DNA of 64,000 nt from Daucus carota subsp. sativus (GCF_001625215.2 NC_030385.2:45409598-45473597), one strand, 5' to 3'; counted from the first letter of the stretch, positions 25,041 to 37,523 are shown. Program-made: numbers and translations. The notes: generated by a model not told the origin, from the letters alone.

Positions 25041-25989
25041 TTTTTCTTCTTTAGGCTTTAAATATTTATTGTCATGATCTTATCTTAATTTCAGATATTT
25101 AATATGTTTCAGATTATTTTAGCTAAAATTTTGTTTATCGAGAATAAATTATAAAAACAAATATTAAATGGGCCATATTTGTGATATTGGCGTTTATTCT
25201 GTGTCTAAGTTTGAACTGTCATCTAAATAAAAAGCTTAAACAATGATACATATAATTACTTATACGAATAAGTAGCAATAAAAGTTATCCTTTCGATTTT
25301 AAATCACCTTTACTTTTTTGATGAAATTGACTTAATTTTAATTAAAATTGACATTCCATTAAAAAAATATTAAAATTGATATTAATTATGTATTAAGATT
25401 ATAAATACAGTAATCATTTATTAAAAATATATATTATTTATTTAAACGTGTATGTTTCAAACTGTTAAATTATATAAGAGTAGCTTATAAATTTTAGTCA
25501 ATTTAATCCACTTAAGGAGTATATATTTTGTAAGAATAATAATTCTTGACTTTAGTTGAAGGTAATTTAATTTGAAAAATTAAAATATGATAAATAAATT
25601 ATGATAAAACAATATAATAAATCAATAAAAATGTGAAACATGCGACTCATCGTACCATTATAGAACGGCAATGACTGTCTTTAATAATGATAATAATGAT
25701 AGTGATGACATGCATGATCGTGTGGATGAAAAGAGCACAACAGAGCACCAAAATTTAACTTAAAATTTTGCTCAAGTTAACTTGGAATGATTTGGTTTGG
25801 GATGAAGGTGTAAAGCAGTTGACCAATTGTAATCCTGAGTCTTTTGCATACTACTGTATCATGCAACGCCTAGAGTCTCCGCTGTCCCTTTCACCTTAAC
25901 TTTCTTCTATGTTCTACTATTCTCATCAATTTTTCTGTCAAAAAATAAATATACTAGTCCCACCAGCAATTTATTGGATTTAGGCGGTG

Positions 25990-26175
25990 TTGTAAAAAAA
26001 TGAGAATCAGACTCAATCGGTGAAGTCACAGAAGAGGGATTAATCGGTGATTAATTGAATTGATCGGGATTAATCAGATTAATCCGTGATTAATCGGAGA
26101 TCTAATCAGTTCGGCAAATTACGAAACAAGAATTAATCGGTGACTAATCGTGATTAATTACCGAATTTTAGAAGA
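25990..26175. mobile_element. Fragment of a GATTAATCGG-rich hAT MITE
   Basis: It begins CGGTGTTGTAAAAAAATGAG, close to the CAGTGTT-TAAAAA end of the intact copies elsewhere in the window. It carries about six GATTAATC/TTAATCGG words. The opposite end and target duplication are missing, so it is a truncated relative. Confidence 0.5.
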
Positions 26176-27547
26176 GAGGGTTTAGGTTGTTTTGATCAAA
26201 TTTTGAACCCATAACTAATACAGTAACAATTTTAGAAAAAACTAAACATATTCAATTTTTATTTAAAACATATCGATTTTGATCAGTGTTAAATTACTTT
26301 TCCTTAACAAGTCATGCAACTTTTCTACTTATGATTTAGAGGTTTTGTTTAATAATCAAATCATACTTTCGATGTTCTTTTGTATATAAAAATAAATATA
26401 CAAAATTTTATTGAATAAAATTTATTTGAAAATCATAAATATCAGGAAAAAAACTTATAAAAACAAAGGTCAACCAGCCAGACAAAACACGGATTAATAA
26501 AACCTATTTATGAGTCTGGCCCACGTTACCGTTTGTTTGAATTTAAAGCAGTCCCACTCAAAGATGGTTTCGGACTACAGAATTTAGTTGGGCCTTTTAG
26601 GTTAGGCAAGATATAAGCAAATTAAATAGATTGTTGGGCCCAAGTAAAAACAAATGGGCCGGATTCGTTTCACATAAAGAAGGGTTATCTCGTTACAAAA
26701 GAAAGAAGAGGTGTTGAGGAACGTGCAAGTTGAGTGACGCCACATGCGTAACTAAAAGTCCATTATTTCGTCTACAACACGTCACAAAATATAGCAAATA
26801 CCATTCTCCACTTACGTTCATATCTATCACATTCCATTTTCACCATTATCTTAATTCCTATGCTCTTTTTATATACTATATTTTAACTTCTTTTTTTTTT
26901 TTGACAGAAATATATTTTAACTATTTACTCTTCTTCCCTCTTTATAAAACTTAAGATCTGGTATGGAAATTTGGAAAAATGCATTTAAAAAGGTGAATTT
27001 AAGTTTTATAAAAATTCTAACAAAACATATAAAATATATACATGTATATATAACTTAAACTAAAAATATTGTATGAAAAATCAATATCCCTAAAATTATT
27101 TTTTTAATTTAATTTATACAGACTATATTACACAACGATTTCCAAAAACTGATATATGATCTTTTTTAATAGTCGTGTATACATTATAAATAATTCAACC
27201 TCCAATATTAATAACATAGCTATTTAATATCTACATATAATCATAAATTATTTGATGTATTAATCATATAAATTAAAGTAAATAATAATGTTTTTAATAT
27301 ATTCTTATTATAATAAAAAATTGAAAACCAAATCAATAAAATGTATATAATAAATATGTTATTAGGGTGGATATTTCATAGAAAAATGACCATAAAATCA
27401 ATCATAAAAATTAGTGTTTAAAGCCTTTTGAATAATTTCCAATAAATTTCTAAAAATTATTTTACAGATTATACTCTTATATTCATATAATAATTTTATT
27501 TATCAAAAAATTTTGATTTTATACATATTTCCGATATTCATGATAGT

Positions 27548-28338
27548 CAGTGTTATAGAAATCGGGAATCAGACATAATCGGTTGAGCTACCGATTCAGG
27601 GATTAATCGGAAAGATTAATCGGAGTGAAAAGCGGATATGTTTTAATATTAAAATATTATTTAATATTTAGTTATTATTATATTAGTAATTTAGTAATTA
27701 CTATATGAGTAAAGTTCTATGAAACCACTTATATTTTGGAGAGCGTGGAGACCGTTGATATTCTGCTAGTAAAATATGCATAAAAATATTGAAAAACTCA
27801 TAATTTTGCAAATCATGTTGTACAAAATCATTATATCATTTAAAATCTTGAATATCATGTATGTTTTACATGTTGAATATTATATAATATTTTATCCGGC
27901 AGAATATGTTTAGTTTGCAGAACATTTGTTCCATTTGCGGAACATACACATTCTACTTATTAAACATAGATGTTCATCAATAATTTTAATGAACTGGTGA
28001 TATTTCTTCACAAAATAATGTATACTGCAGTATTTTGATTTGCAAAATTATGAGTTTTGTAATGTTTTTATGCAATATTTTACTTGCAAAACATAAATGG
28101 TCTCTACGGTCTCCAAATAAAGTGGTCTCCATAGAACTTTACTCTAATTATATTTACTAATATTCATAAACTTTATAATTATTCATATTTAAAGTGATAT
28201 AGTATTTTAATTTTAATAATTTATCATATATACTTCGATTAGGAAATATATATAAGAATTAATCGAATTTCAAAAATCGAATCGGTGGCTGACCTTGCAG
28301 GGGATTAATCGGTTAAATCGGGGATTTTTTAAACACCG
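27548..28338. mobile_element. hAT-type MITE of the GATTAATCGG family, with a nested insertion
   Basis: The left end is CAGTGTTATAGAAATCGGG and the right end is GGGGATTTTTTAAACACCG. It is flanked by ATGATAGT (27540-27547) and ATGATAAT (28339-28346), an 8 bp duplication with one change, as expected for hAT. It is the inverted equivalent of the copy at 57369-57740, with which it shares CGGTTGAGCTACCGATTC on one side and GGTGGC-GACCTTGCA on the other. It is longer because another element is inserted at 27707-28144. Confidence 0.8.
27707..28144. mobile_element. Nested long-TIR element (Mutator-like MITE)
   Basis: The ends are near-perfect inverted repeats of about 105 bp, starting GAGTAAAGTTCTATGAAACC on the left and ending GGTCTCCATAGAACTTTACTC on the right (given here in two parts: GGTCTCCATAG, AACTTTACTC). 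The inner limits both read CTCATAATTTTGCAAATCA. Flanks TTACTATAT and TAATTATAT match at 7 of 9 positions. Long inverted ends plus a 9 bp duplication suggest a Mutator-like miniature element. No coding sequence is present. Confidence 0.75.
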
Positions 28339-28494
28339 ATGATAATGAAAAAAGGTTATAATTATAAAACCTATAAATGGACAAAATTAACAAACCCGGA
28401 AACCGGTAGGTATGTTTTTACTGTTCAAGGAAAAATAAAATCAGAGCGGTTTTTATTCCTCTCTCTACATCGATACAATCAAAGTTCCTGCTTC

Positions 28495-28502
28495 TATATA
28501 AA
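28495..28502 (+). promoter_or_regulatory. TATA box of the proton pump interactor gene
   Basis: TATATAAA precedes a CT-rich leader by about 25-30 bp. The leader exon appears to end at 28648 (TTTTTG|GTAATT), and the leader intron runs to 29546, just before the coding exon. Confidence 0.55.
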
Positions 28503-28648
28503 CAAATACTACTAATAAAACTCTCTTCATCTCTCTGTTTAGTTGAGCTGGGGAGATCTAAATTTCAAGACTGACCCAAATTTCACTTTTTGGATCTTGG
28601 ATTTAGACGTCTCAGTCAAGGGATCTTCTCCAAAAATCTCACTTTTTG

Positions 28649-29546
28649 GTAATTCTCATGATCTTTTGCATTCATTCTTGAATATTTCGTGGCCCATTTG
28701 GTTTTCTTGGCCATTTGATTATCTTTTCTTGATTTTATTGAGTTTTGATGAATTTGTGTTGTGGGGTTTCTTGAATTGGTGGTTTGGGAGATTTTTATTA
28801 TGTTTGTGATCTGAAATTGTTGTTTTGATGGTGATCTTGATTTGTGTTGGTGATTTATATGAAGGGTTGTAAATTGTATGATTTTTGTGTATTGGATTTG
28901 CAATCTCGAATTCTCGGTGCGTAAGTATGATATAATTTGATATGCATGTGTGTTTCTTTGTGTGTATTTAGCAGTTCTTGATGTGTGTGTTCTTGCAGTT
29001 TGCAGGTATATAAAGATTTGTGGTTTTTTGCTGGTATAGTGGTATCTTTGCTTTTATTTATATTTCTGCCGCCTACATTTTGTAGAGTACAAGTTTTTGA
29101 AGATATATTCGATAGAAGACATGCTTTTTTTCTTTCTTTTGAGATGAAATTTTTAGTGTAGAATGGTATTGTTGAAGGCAATATAATGAGTGAAAATACA
29201 ATAATCTTCTATTATATATGCTTGTGTGATTGTGAATGTGTTGTTACTATGTGGCAATTTACATGGTGAAGATGATCACTGTTATTGAAGCCGAATCAAA
29301 ATGTTTGAATAAATAATTTAATTAAACTTTGACGTCTCTTTTGCACATATTTTTTATGTCTCTTTTGCACATTTTTCTAGCACGCTTATTTAAAGATCTT
29401 TTAGCTTGAGAGTCCTAACACAAGCTGGTTATTATTGACATTCATCTGGTCGTGGCTTTAAAGGTCTTTGTGAAGTTATGTATTAATGTTAAATGGCATC
29501 TGTTTCTTCTTCTTCTCTTCTTTTTTTTAATGTATACCTGAAACAG
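28649..29546 (+). other. Leader intron of the proton pump interactor gene
   Basis: This interval of about 0.9 kb starts GTAATT and ends GAAACAG. It is T-rich like many plant leader introns, which can raise expression. The open frames in it are chance; none has a recognisable product. Confidence 0.6.
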
Positions 29547-29581
29547 GAATTGGAATCTTTGAAGGGATTTTAAGATACTTT

Positions 29582-32500
29582 ATGAGTATGGGTGTGGAGA
29601 GTTTGGAAACTGAGTTGCCCCATGTCCCTGTGGAGACAAAACTGGAAGGAGACATCTTGTTGCAGAAGGAAAATGGAATACTGAATCAAGACTCAGGTAT
29701 AACATTTGGTTCACATGGAACAGAAGAGCCAGTTAAAAAAGAGGCGAGTAATTTGCCAGAAAATACCATTCCCAAGGATGCAGTTGATGAGTGGCCTGAA
29801 CCTAAGCAGATCCACACCTTCTATATGGTCAAATATCGGTTATATGACGACCAGAAAACCAAATTCAAGTTGGACCAGGCTGATAAAGAGCTTAGAAAGT
29901 TCAACCAAGCTCAAAATCAGATCATGGAAAAAATAAGGGCAAAAAAAGTGAGTGTTTTTTTACTCTTCTGTAGTTCTGTTTCCTTGACTGGAACTGCTTG
30001 CCAATTTAATCCTTGTGAAATCCGTGACATGAAATAATATGCTACATAATCGTTTATAGAAATGGCTCCTGTTTCTGGTGGAATAGTGGAGTGAAGTTTG
30101 ATGGTGTGATATACTGCTGAACAATCTCTTCAATATAAAATTGAATCAATACACTTAAGTTATAACTGAAAGAAAGAAAATCGCCAATCTTAATCGTTGA
30201 ATAAATTAAGCAACATACATATTTTCTGCAGGCAGATCGAGCTCAAGTGAATTCTCAATTGAAGACTTTTATTGATGAAAGTAAGCAGTATAGACAAATC
30301 ATAGATGAGAAGAGGAAAGAAATAGAGCCTTTGCATCAGGCTTTAGGCAAATTGCGCAATTCAAACACAGGGGGTAGAGAGAAGACCTTTTTATGCTCTT
30401 CTCAGGAAGAGCTAAATGAAGTTGTAAGCACAATTTTTTAAGCTTTTTTAATTTCTGCTGGTCACTTTTTCCTGTTATATGTTTTGCTTAATAATTGTTT
30501 CTGTTTTATCTATGAGCATAATTAGGAGTAATTGTACTATTGATCTAATCTTATGTGTGGTAATATTTGTTTTATTCTCCACTCTTCTTGGTAATTAAGA
30601 TCAAGAGCTTAGAAAACCGCATACAACATGAGAGCATTCCCCTGTCTGAAGAGAAGCAAATAATTAGAGAAATCAAACAATTAGAAGCAACACGGGAGAA
30701 AGTTATTGCCAATGCTGTTGTGAGGGCTAAGATTGAGGATTCACTGGGAGAGAAGGAAGCCATTCAAGACCAGGTTAAGGTAGGGAAATCCTTTTAAATA
30801 CCTGTAAATCTTGTACTATCCTTGGCTGTAAAAATATAATTATCGTCTCCAGACTTCTGTAATTCTTGTTATATATTAGTCACATAAAGTGGTTTTGTTG
30901 ATCTTGTGCTTTCTATGTCATTGTAGCTGATAGGTTCTGGTCTGGATGGAGTTTGGAAAGAGAAGAAAGTAGTTCAGGCTAAGGTTGATCAGCTTGATAA
31001 AGAGAAGAAGGCCATAAATCTAGTGATTGATTCTTTAGAGGAAGAATCGAAGGCTATTTCAGTGGATAGACAGAAGGTTTATGACAGGATTCGGGAACTA
31101 AGGAAACAGCTTGATCAAGGGGTGTGTAACTCTACTTTTGGCATTTTACATCCATTCTTCTTTCTGCTGTAAAATGGCTGTTGCATAACTTCATAGAATC
31201 ATATCTTGCTACAAATCTGCTGATTACATCTATAGATTTGTTTTGTGTTAATCTGGATCAGCTCGGGAAAGTTAAGTTTATACTTGCAAAAGGTGTCAGC
31301 ATATCATATAGCAATAACGAACACTTGCTTATAGCGTGGTATTCTAATCCTCTGATCATGATTGGACACTTTAGCTGCTTGCTCAGGCTTTTCATAGGCG
31401 CTTACTGATCTTTATATATCTGGCTGCATCAATAAATGAAGTGGACTAGACCTTAGAACTTATGTTTAGTTCATTAATCGTTCATTACTTAAGCATGAAC
31501 AGCTAATTTTAGTCATTTAGCAGGTCATAGGATGTCTTCTGCAACTGGTTAAGTAAGAGATTATTAATAAAGGTAACCAGGACAAAAGACAGATGAATCT
31601 ATTTGCTCGCCTGTAATTTTGAAAATATTTGTAGATTCCACAAAGAAAGAACTGTAAAGTACAACAGACCTTGCCTGATATTGGAAAACTTGGATTATTT
31701 TTGGATAATGGTAGATGGAAACAATGCTTGTACAGTCCTATTAAAACCTAGAAATATAGGCCCGCTTGCAGTCGGTGTTTTTGTTAAAAGTTTTGCTTTT
31801 TATATATACAGAATTCATGTCATGCTTATTTTTAAGATGATTTAATGATGAGAGATGAAGTGCGAACCAGGATGATGCAAACATATTATGGGATCAATTG
31901 CCGCTTATCTGAATCCTGTATTCTTTATGCTCATGTTTATGTTGTTAAGGAGTTTTAGCAATGCTGAAGACTAATTAATTACTGATATTATAAATCTTTT
32001 CAGAATGCTCCCTATTATCAAAATCGTACTACCTTGATAAAGGCCAGAGAGCTTGCGGCCAGAAAAGACGTTGAAGGTCTTCGCAATTTTGCTAGTACAG
32101 AGGTTTGTACTAGTTCTTTCTGATAAAGACATCTGCTGGTCAATCAACACAATAATCAGTTTTACCATCAAATCTTCAACTTCTCTTTGATCAGGTGGAT
32201 ACATTTATGTCCTTGTGGAGTAGTACCAAGGCGTTTAGGGATGATTATGAGATGAGAATTTTGCCTAGTCTTGACATGCGACAACTGAGCAGGGACGGAC
32301 GAATGAGAAACCCCGGTGAGAAGCCATTAGTGGTAAAAGAGTCACCACCTCCTGCTCAAACTGAGATAGTAGCAAAACCACAACCCAAACAGGTGAAGGA
32401 AGATTCCACCAATATCAACCAGAAAGAGAAAAGTACGAAGCAACCAAAGGAACCTACTAAGGAAGTACCAATTCCTGAAAGTACCGTAGAGGTCAGTGCT

Positions 32501-33124
32501 GTGAAAGATGGTGAGTTCGAAAAGGCAGAAAAAGATCCTCTTCCGGTGAAAAAAAAAGTTGACGAGGCAAAGCTGAAGGAGTTAAAGAGAGAGGAAGAGA
32601 TAGCCAAGGCTAAGCAGGCCCAGGAAAGAAAGAAGAAATTGGCAGAGAAAGCGGCAGCGAAAGCAGCTATAAAAGCTCAGAAGGAAGCTGAAAAGAAACA
32701 AAAGGAAATTTATTCTTTTCCAATGTGTTTCCAGATTATATAACCTGTGATGATTTGTGGAATATGATCTTAAGCAATTTCTAATATTTGACTTTAATAC
32801 CTACAGGATCGCGAGAAAAAAGCAAAGAAAAAAGCCACTGCATCTGGATCTGTGGCAACTGAGGAACCAACTGAAACAACAGCTGATATCGTCTCTGAAA
32901 CAGGAACAGCAGAAGAGGTTGTTCAGGCAGCAGCTGCACCGAAGACCAAGGAAAGAAAAGAGAAAACTACAGTGCGGTCGAGGGGCAAAGTCAAGGGCCC
33001 AGATCCACTCCCTAAGATCATACTCAAAAGGAAGAAAGCAACAAACTACTGGACTTGGGCAGCAGCTCTAGCGGCCATCTTAGCAGTGTTGCTTGCAGTG
33101 CTCGGATACTATTATATGATGTGA
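29582..33124 (+). CDS. PPI1: Proton pump interactor 1 homologue
   Basis: Seven coding exons: 29582-29947, 30232-30423, 30600-30779, 30927-31121, 32004-32102, 32195-32704, 32807-33124. Joined, they give 619 residues, close to the Arabidopsis protein. The N-terminal third has EWPEPKQIHTFYMVKYRLYD, the middle is long coiled coil (RAQVNSQLKTFIDESKQYR region through DRIRELRKQL), then NAPYYQNRTTLIKARELAA and VDTFMSLWSSTKAFRDDYE. A lysine/alanine/glutamate-rich stretch follows, and the end is a C-terminal membrane anchor (YWTWAAALAAILAVLLAVLG). PPI1 binds the autoinhibitory tail of the plasma membrane H+-ATPase and stimulates it; it is largely on ER and plasma membrane. The last intron is odd: exon 6 must end at 32704 to keep frame, but the next bases are GA, not GT. 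If unspliced, the frame stops at 32741-32743 and the anchor is lost. Confidence 0.92.
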
Positions 33125-33983
33125 AGACATATGATGTGAAGACCCGTAATGCAAGTCAGCAGGTACAAATCGACGATGGGCCAAATTTTGTGTTTGGCAA
33201 ATGATGTCAGTGGCCGAGTAAAGTTACATGAAAGTACTTTTTTCTCTTTATATTTCCGTACACTTTTTGGCAGGAAGATGGACATGAAACTTCTGTATTT
33301 GGTTTTTGTTTCATTCTAGAGATCAGGCAGTTGGAAAAATTTAGCTGAGGCAGAGTACTTGTTTTTCAATTTGAAGTTTTGGTTTTTGAATCATTACTTG
33401 TTTTGTAATTTGATAATGCTGTGCATTGATGAGTAGACTTGCATCAACATTAATTTTATTTATTCAGTCAATACCTTCACAGTTCACAACAATGCAAAAA
33501 TTGATTGTTTTCAGAGAAAGAGTCCTGCATTTCTGGGATGAAGCTGTGCAGAAGCGCTGGTTTTGCTCATCTTATTTTAAGCTGCTGATACGTAAATGAG
33601 TACCTTTTTTGAGAAAAATAATAATGTCTTGCTCGTTATGCCTATTTAAATTTGTTACAATGCTTATTCTAGTTTTGTCGAGCAAGCTGCTCATTTGTGT
33701 CTAACAAAAATTATGTGTTAATAACAACAACAATAATAATAATATTAGAAATCAGAAATGCTGACTTTTTTGCTTTTATATTTTATTATAAAATTATAAA
33801 TTTTCAATGTTTGATAACTTTTATTGTAATTTAATAATTCAAACACATTTAACAATTTATAAATTAAATTCAATTATTACCATAATTCTTAAGTCATAAT
33901 TGTCTTCTTTCTTTTATATCATAAATTAATAAGTTACTTATGTTTTTTTGAAACCAAATAAGTCACTTATGTTAATATATACG
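33125..33983. other. 3' region of the proton pump interactor gene and spacer
   Basis: The first 350 bp or so should be 3' untranslated sequence. A short (ACA)n/(ATA)n run is at about 33724-33745. The rest is AT-rich with no gene seen. Confidence 0.5.
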
Positions 33984-34464
33984 CAGTGTTCTAAAAGTCG
34001 GCGATTAATCGGGATTAATCGCCGTTCGGTCGGTCACCGTCTCGATTAAGCGTTAATCGGTGAAAAAAGTGTTTTTTCTGAAAAGTCGGTCAAAGACGGG
34101 ATTAATCGGTCAAAGGACGGTAAAATCGGCAAATAAAAAATCGGTAAATTTAAAAAATTTATAAATCATAGTAAAAAAAATTTAAAATTTAAAAATTAAT
34201 TTTAAGACACATTGTACTATAGTTTTATAGGATGATTTATAAAATGGATATTTTGTGGATAAAATTATTGATTTTTTCATTTATAAAATTATATGATTAT
34301 AAATCTGTTGTAAATATAAATATATTTATATTCATATTTATCTATTTTAAAAAATAATATTAAATTGATTCCGATTAATCACTCTGATTAATCCTTGATT
34401 ATCCGATTAATTGCTTGAGGTTCCCTTTACCGACTATGTCCGATTCCAGCTTCTTGCAACACTG
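33984..34464. mobile_element. hAT-type MITE of the GATTAATCGG family
   Basis: The ends are CAGTGTTCTAAAAGTCGG and AGCTTCTTGCAACACTG. It is flanked by TATATACG (33976-33983) and TATATACC (34465-34472), an 8 bp duplication with one change. The 481 bp body has repeated GATTAATCGG and CGGT-AAAGACGG words near the left end, and CCGATTAATC words near the right. It has no coding capacity. Confidence 0.8.
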
Positions 34465-34919
34465 TATATACCTATATCAAACCGCGTTATCACTGTAAGT
34501 TGATATTTTCTCGCACCCGTTATCGTTCCTCGAAAGTCGAACCAAACAACCTCCGGAGATGAAGTGGACTAAACTGGAAACAAACAGAAACAAGAAGGAT
34601 CCGCGACCTCCTATTTTAAGCTTTATTTTATTCAGAGGGCAATTTGAATGCTTATTCTCGGGAAATTAATTCACAGCAGCAAAGGAGAAAATGAAGACAA
34701 AGCACAAGTTTCTCATTCACTTCGTGCCTGAATATTGGTAAAGTTAATGACTCCTCGTGTTTTCAAATAAACATAGTTTGATTTTTTGACCTACATTTTT
34801 AAGTTCATTGATCACGCAATTATAATTATTGTTTTTCGAATTTTCTTTTTATGAATTGAAGTATTATAAGTTTGATATTTTTATCAAGAAAAAGAAAATT
34901 TTAGAAATAATTATTTTAG

Positions 34920-35320
34920 TTTACATTTGTAGCATTCGTGATGTTCAGAGTGTGTTTGTTAATGGTGCTGCATTCCGGAGAGGGTTCAATTTAGATAGTA
35001 ACCGCATTGTTATGTGCTTTGGTGCCACGAATCGTGTTGCCTGAATGCAGTTACAGACGTGTCATTCACCGTTTTGATTAGTCTATTGTTTGCTTTGCGA
35101 TGACTATGAATCTCGTCGGTTTCACGTGTTCATAATGAAAGGTGATCTGATAGTTGTCTTATTCTGGGATAAGACACTATGTGTTACTCCAAGAAGATGC
35201 GGTCGAGTGGATGATTTGGGTTTAAGCAATCATATTATCTTGGTAGCCATGAAACAAATGATATTGTTGATATATGGAATATCTAGGAGGATTTTTGCTC
35301 GAATGAGGTACACTCTGCTC
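34920..35320 (+). pseudogene. Possible F-box-associated protein remnant
   Basis: One frame reads VQSVFVNGAAFRRGFNLDSN followed by RIVMCFGATNR, close in style to the VFVNGAAHWIGF and IVCFD segments of plant F-box proteins with an associated domain. It is broken by a stop at 35042, and later matches (DLIVVLFWDKT, WVM-like patterns) sit in shifted frames. No start, F-box or intact domain is found. I judge it a decayed fragment, with modest confidence in the family. Confidence 0.35.
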
Positions 35321-36779
35321 TACATTCTCTTATTACTCCTTTTGAGGAATATTTGGTTTTGCTTAATAATGACGAGAACTTTGTTCATATTGAATATTTG
35401 GTTTTGTTGATATTGATTCCTAATGCAGATATTAATCATTATATCTATGTACGTATTGGATTTGTTTATTTTGCTTATTGCCTAGTACTTCTAAATTAAA
35501 TTTTATGTTTGTGAAGTTCTGGTTTGGCGTAAAATTGGACGATGTTGTTTGGCCTCTCCTGCCGGAAGAAAAGCTGCTATTACTGAGTTGTTTATGTTGT
35601 TATGTTTTGTATAATCTCTAATTCAAATCCACAACTTGGACAAAAAATATTATGATGAGAACTAAATAATAGCATTGTATGAAAGAATCATAAAAATTGC
35701 AGCCGCACCGAACCAAGGTCCGGTTTTGGTTTTGGTATTTACCGTATCACTAAACTGAAAGTATATTAGTTATAATTTTATATTGTATGTTACACATTAT
35801 CTCTTAGATGTATGCGGTAGTAACGGTATACATTAGTCACTACACATATGTACATATTAATTCTTTCTAGAGCAATAATAGTTGTTTAGTTTTAAGTTGT
35901 GTTTGCGTCAGTCTGGTATATCAGTCTCATGTGCACGACTGTGCCTAGCTGTTTTGCATTTTTACTGGGATGCAAACGAGCAGTCAACCTGGTCTATATA
36001 AAAAAGAATTATGCAAGTTTCCGTTTGTGAAATCTGGGCATTTTTATTTTATGGTTTACATCGGAAGTAAAATGCAGAATTTTGTGGTTCAGGTTTCAGA
36101 TTATTTTCTAGATATAATGTATCTTGGCTTATTCCAGTAACTAGGGGACATAATTAATTGATTAAGAAGAATAGGACATGCATAGATCGAGAGAGGAGGG
36201 AAAACGATTTTCCAATAAGAGATCCTCGAATAAGATTATCGGAGAAGGAGAAGATCGACGGAGAAGAAGGCCATCGGAGAAAATGAAAATGTTGATTAAT
36301 GGTGGCCGAATATGGAAGTAGAAGTTAATGGTGGTTGGTGCCACAGATGATTGAGAAGGGGAAGGAGAAATGAGGAGAGTACAGTGGTGGGTGTGTGAGG
36401 GCTTGGATGTTTTTAATATGTGATCCATATTCAGTTAGGTGTAACAATGTAGTGGCTAGTGTTGATTTATAATTTTTTGTTTTATCTTATTTTCAATTTG
36501 ATCAATCCTATATAAATACATACACCCTTGCCACAACTATAAGAACCAAAAGTAGTAGTGTAGTAGTATGTATGGATTCATATACACAGTCTATATCATT
36601 CATTCTCGTAAAGATTTTAGTGTTCAATCTTAATGGATGCAATCCACTAAACCTATCGCTCTTGCTCCCCGGGGAATGTATGAATCACATCCATATACAC
36701 CTCCTATGTTCACACATAGGCTCTCTTTTTTTACCGAGTGATCGCTAGAACGAGTTCGAATAACTTCAAAATGTTCAAG
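35321..36779. other. Spacer between F-box-like remnant and Copia remains
   Basis: No supported gene. An open frame on the minus strand at 36162-36428 has only low-complexity serine/proline content and no known motif. Repeat-like text near 36540-36730 (GTAGTAGTATGTATGG and a GCTCCCCGGGG patch) may be retroelement debris. Confidence 0.45.
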
Positions 36780-37025
36780 TCAAAGGGCTGATTGGTGACC
36801 ATCCACCTTAGTGTTGATTCAACATTTTCTGTATTTTTGACATGGCCTAAAATATACATTGTGGTGGCAAGTCTGAATACTGCTATCCCAAAATTCTCGA
36901 CATAGTCTTAAAGGGGGTCTAGTTGGACGTTCGAATTAAGCTCAAGGACTACTAGTGGCCACTATTCAGTCCCACAATAAGTGTTTCATCCGAATATGAG
37001 ATTCGAGGGAGGGGGTGTGTCAAAT
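36780..37025 (+). mobile_element. 3' internal end of a Copia-like element with polypurine tract
   Basis: This stretch matches 38590-38653 joined to 39737-39930 (shared words: TGACATGGCCT-AAATATA, CCAAAATTCTC, AAGCTCAAGG-like, AGTGGCCAC/AGTGGTCCAC, CCCACAAT, GTTTCATCC). It ends in a purine tract, GAGGGAGGGGG, next to the LTR starting at 37026. It marks the end of a second copy of the same element lying upstream, so the LTR at 37026 is shared by two internal regions. Confidence 0.6.
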
Positions 37026-37511
37026 TGTTAAAATATGAGCAACATGGCGATATCATAAGTGTAGCCTCCAAGTATGTAATTAGACATGACATCAACATTA
37101 TGTTAAAGGAGGAGGCACCAAGTTTAGGGCTGTTATAATAAAGGCACAACCTCTCATTGTAAATTAAGAGAGCCAGATAGAGCAGTTGTAAAGTTATATA
37201 TATAGAGATATATACTTCTTCTGTCCTTTTGGATTGTTAACATTTTGGAGAGAGGGTTCAACACGCCTTTTCAGGCTTTTATGTAGTATAGCTTCATAAA
37301 TTATAACTTTTGTTGTTGTGAATAAAATTTTAATGTTCAAACTTCTATTCAAAAAAGAAAATTCCAAAAATAAGTTAAGAATTATATTTTATGTACTTTT
37401 TAAAATGTGTGTCAAGCAATGTAAAAAAAGCGTTAACAAATGGAAGGGACGGATGGAGTATAAACAAGTTTCCTGCCATATATACTTTTCTCTCATTATT
37501 GTTCAGTGACA
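37026..37511 (+). mobile_element. Copia-type long terminal repeat
   Basis: It starts TGTTAAAATATGAGCAACAT and ends TTCAGTGACA, with TG...CA borders. The next base begins the primer binding site. A core of about 140 bp (GATATCATAAGTGTAGCCTC through ACCAAGTTTAGGGCTGTTAT) reappears at about 39980-40075. The right part (TATATATAGAGATATATACT) probably holds the retroelement promoter zone. Confidence 0.7.
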
Positions 37512-37523
37512 TGGTATCAGAGC
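37512..37523 (+). other. Retroelement primer binding site (initiator Met tRNA type)
   Basis: TGGTATCAGAGC is the standard plant Copia primer site complementary to the 3' end of initiator methionine tRNA. It abuts the LTR directly. Confidence 0.85.

Larger units (their letters stand above)
25041..28490. other. Intergenic region filled with DNA transposon remains
   Basis: No gene was found between the GT14 gene and the proton pump interactor. It holds a hAT-like fragment near 26 kb, an intact hAT-type MITE at 27548-28338 with another element nested inside, and AT-rich filler. Several TGGGCC/TGGCCC motifs occur at about 26517-26660. Confidence 0.6.

Noticed and set aside
32505..32516. Consensus-like GTGAGT donor in PPI1 exon 6
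   Set aside because: Its use would leave one extra base and shift the frame into exon 7, removing the membrane anchor. The in-phase junction at 32704 fits the family far better.
36162..36428. Minus-strand open frame of 88 codons
   Set aside because: Serine/proline-rich low-complexity translation with no homology I recognise and no promoter or splice context.
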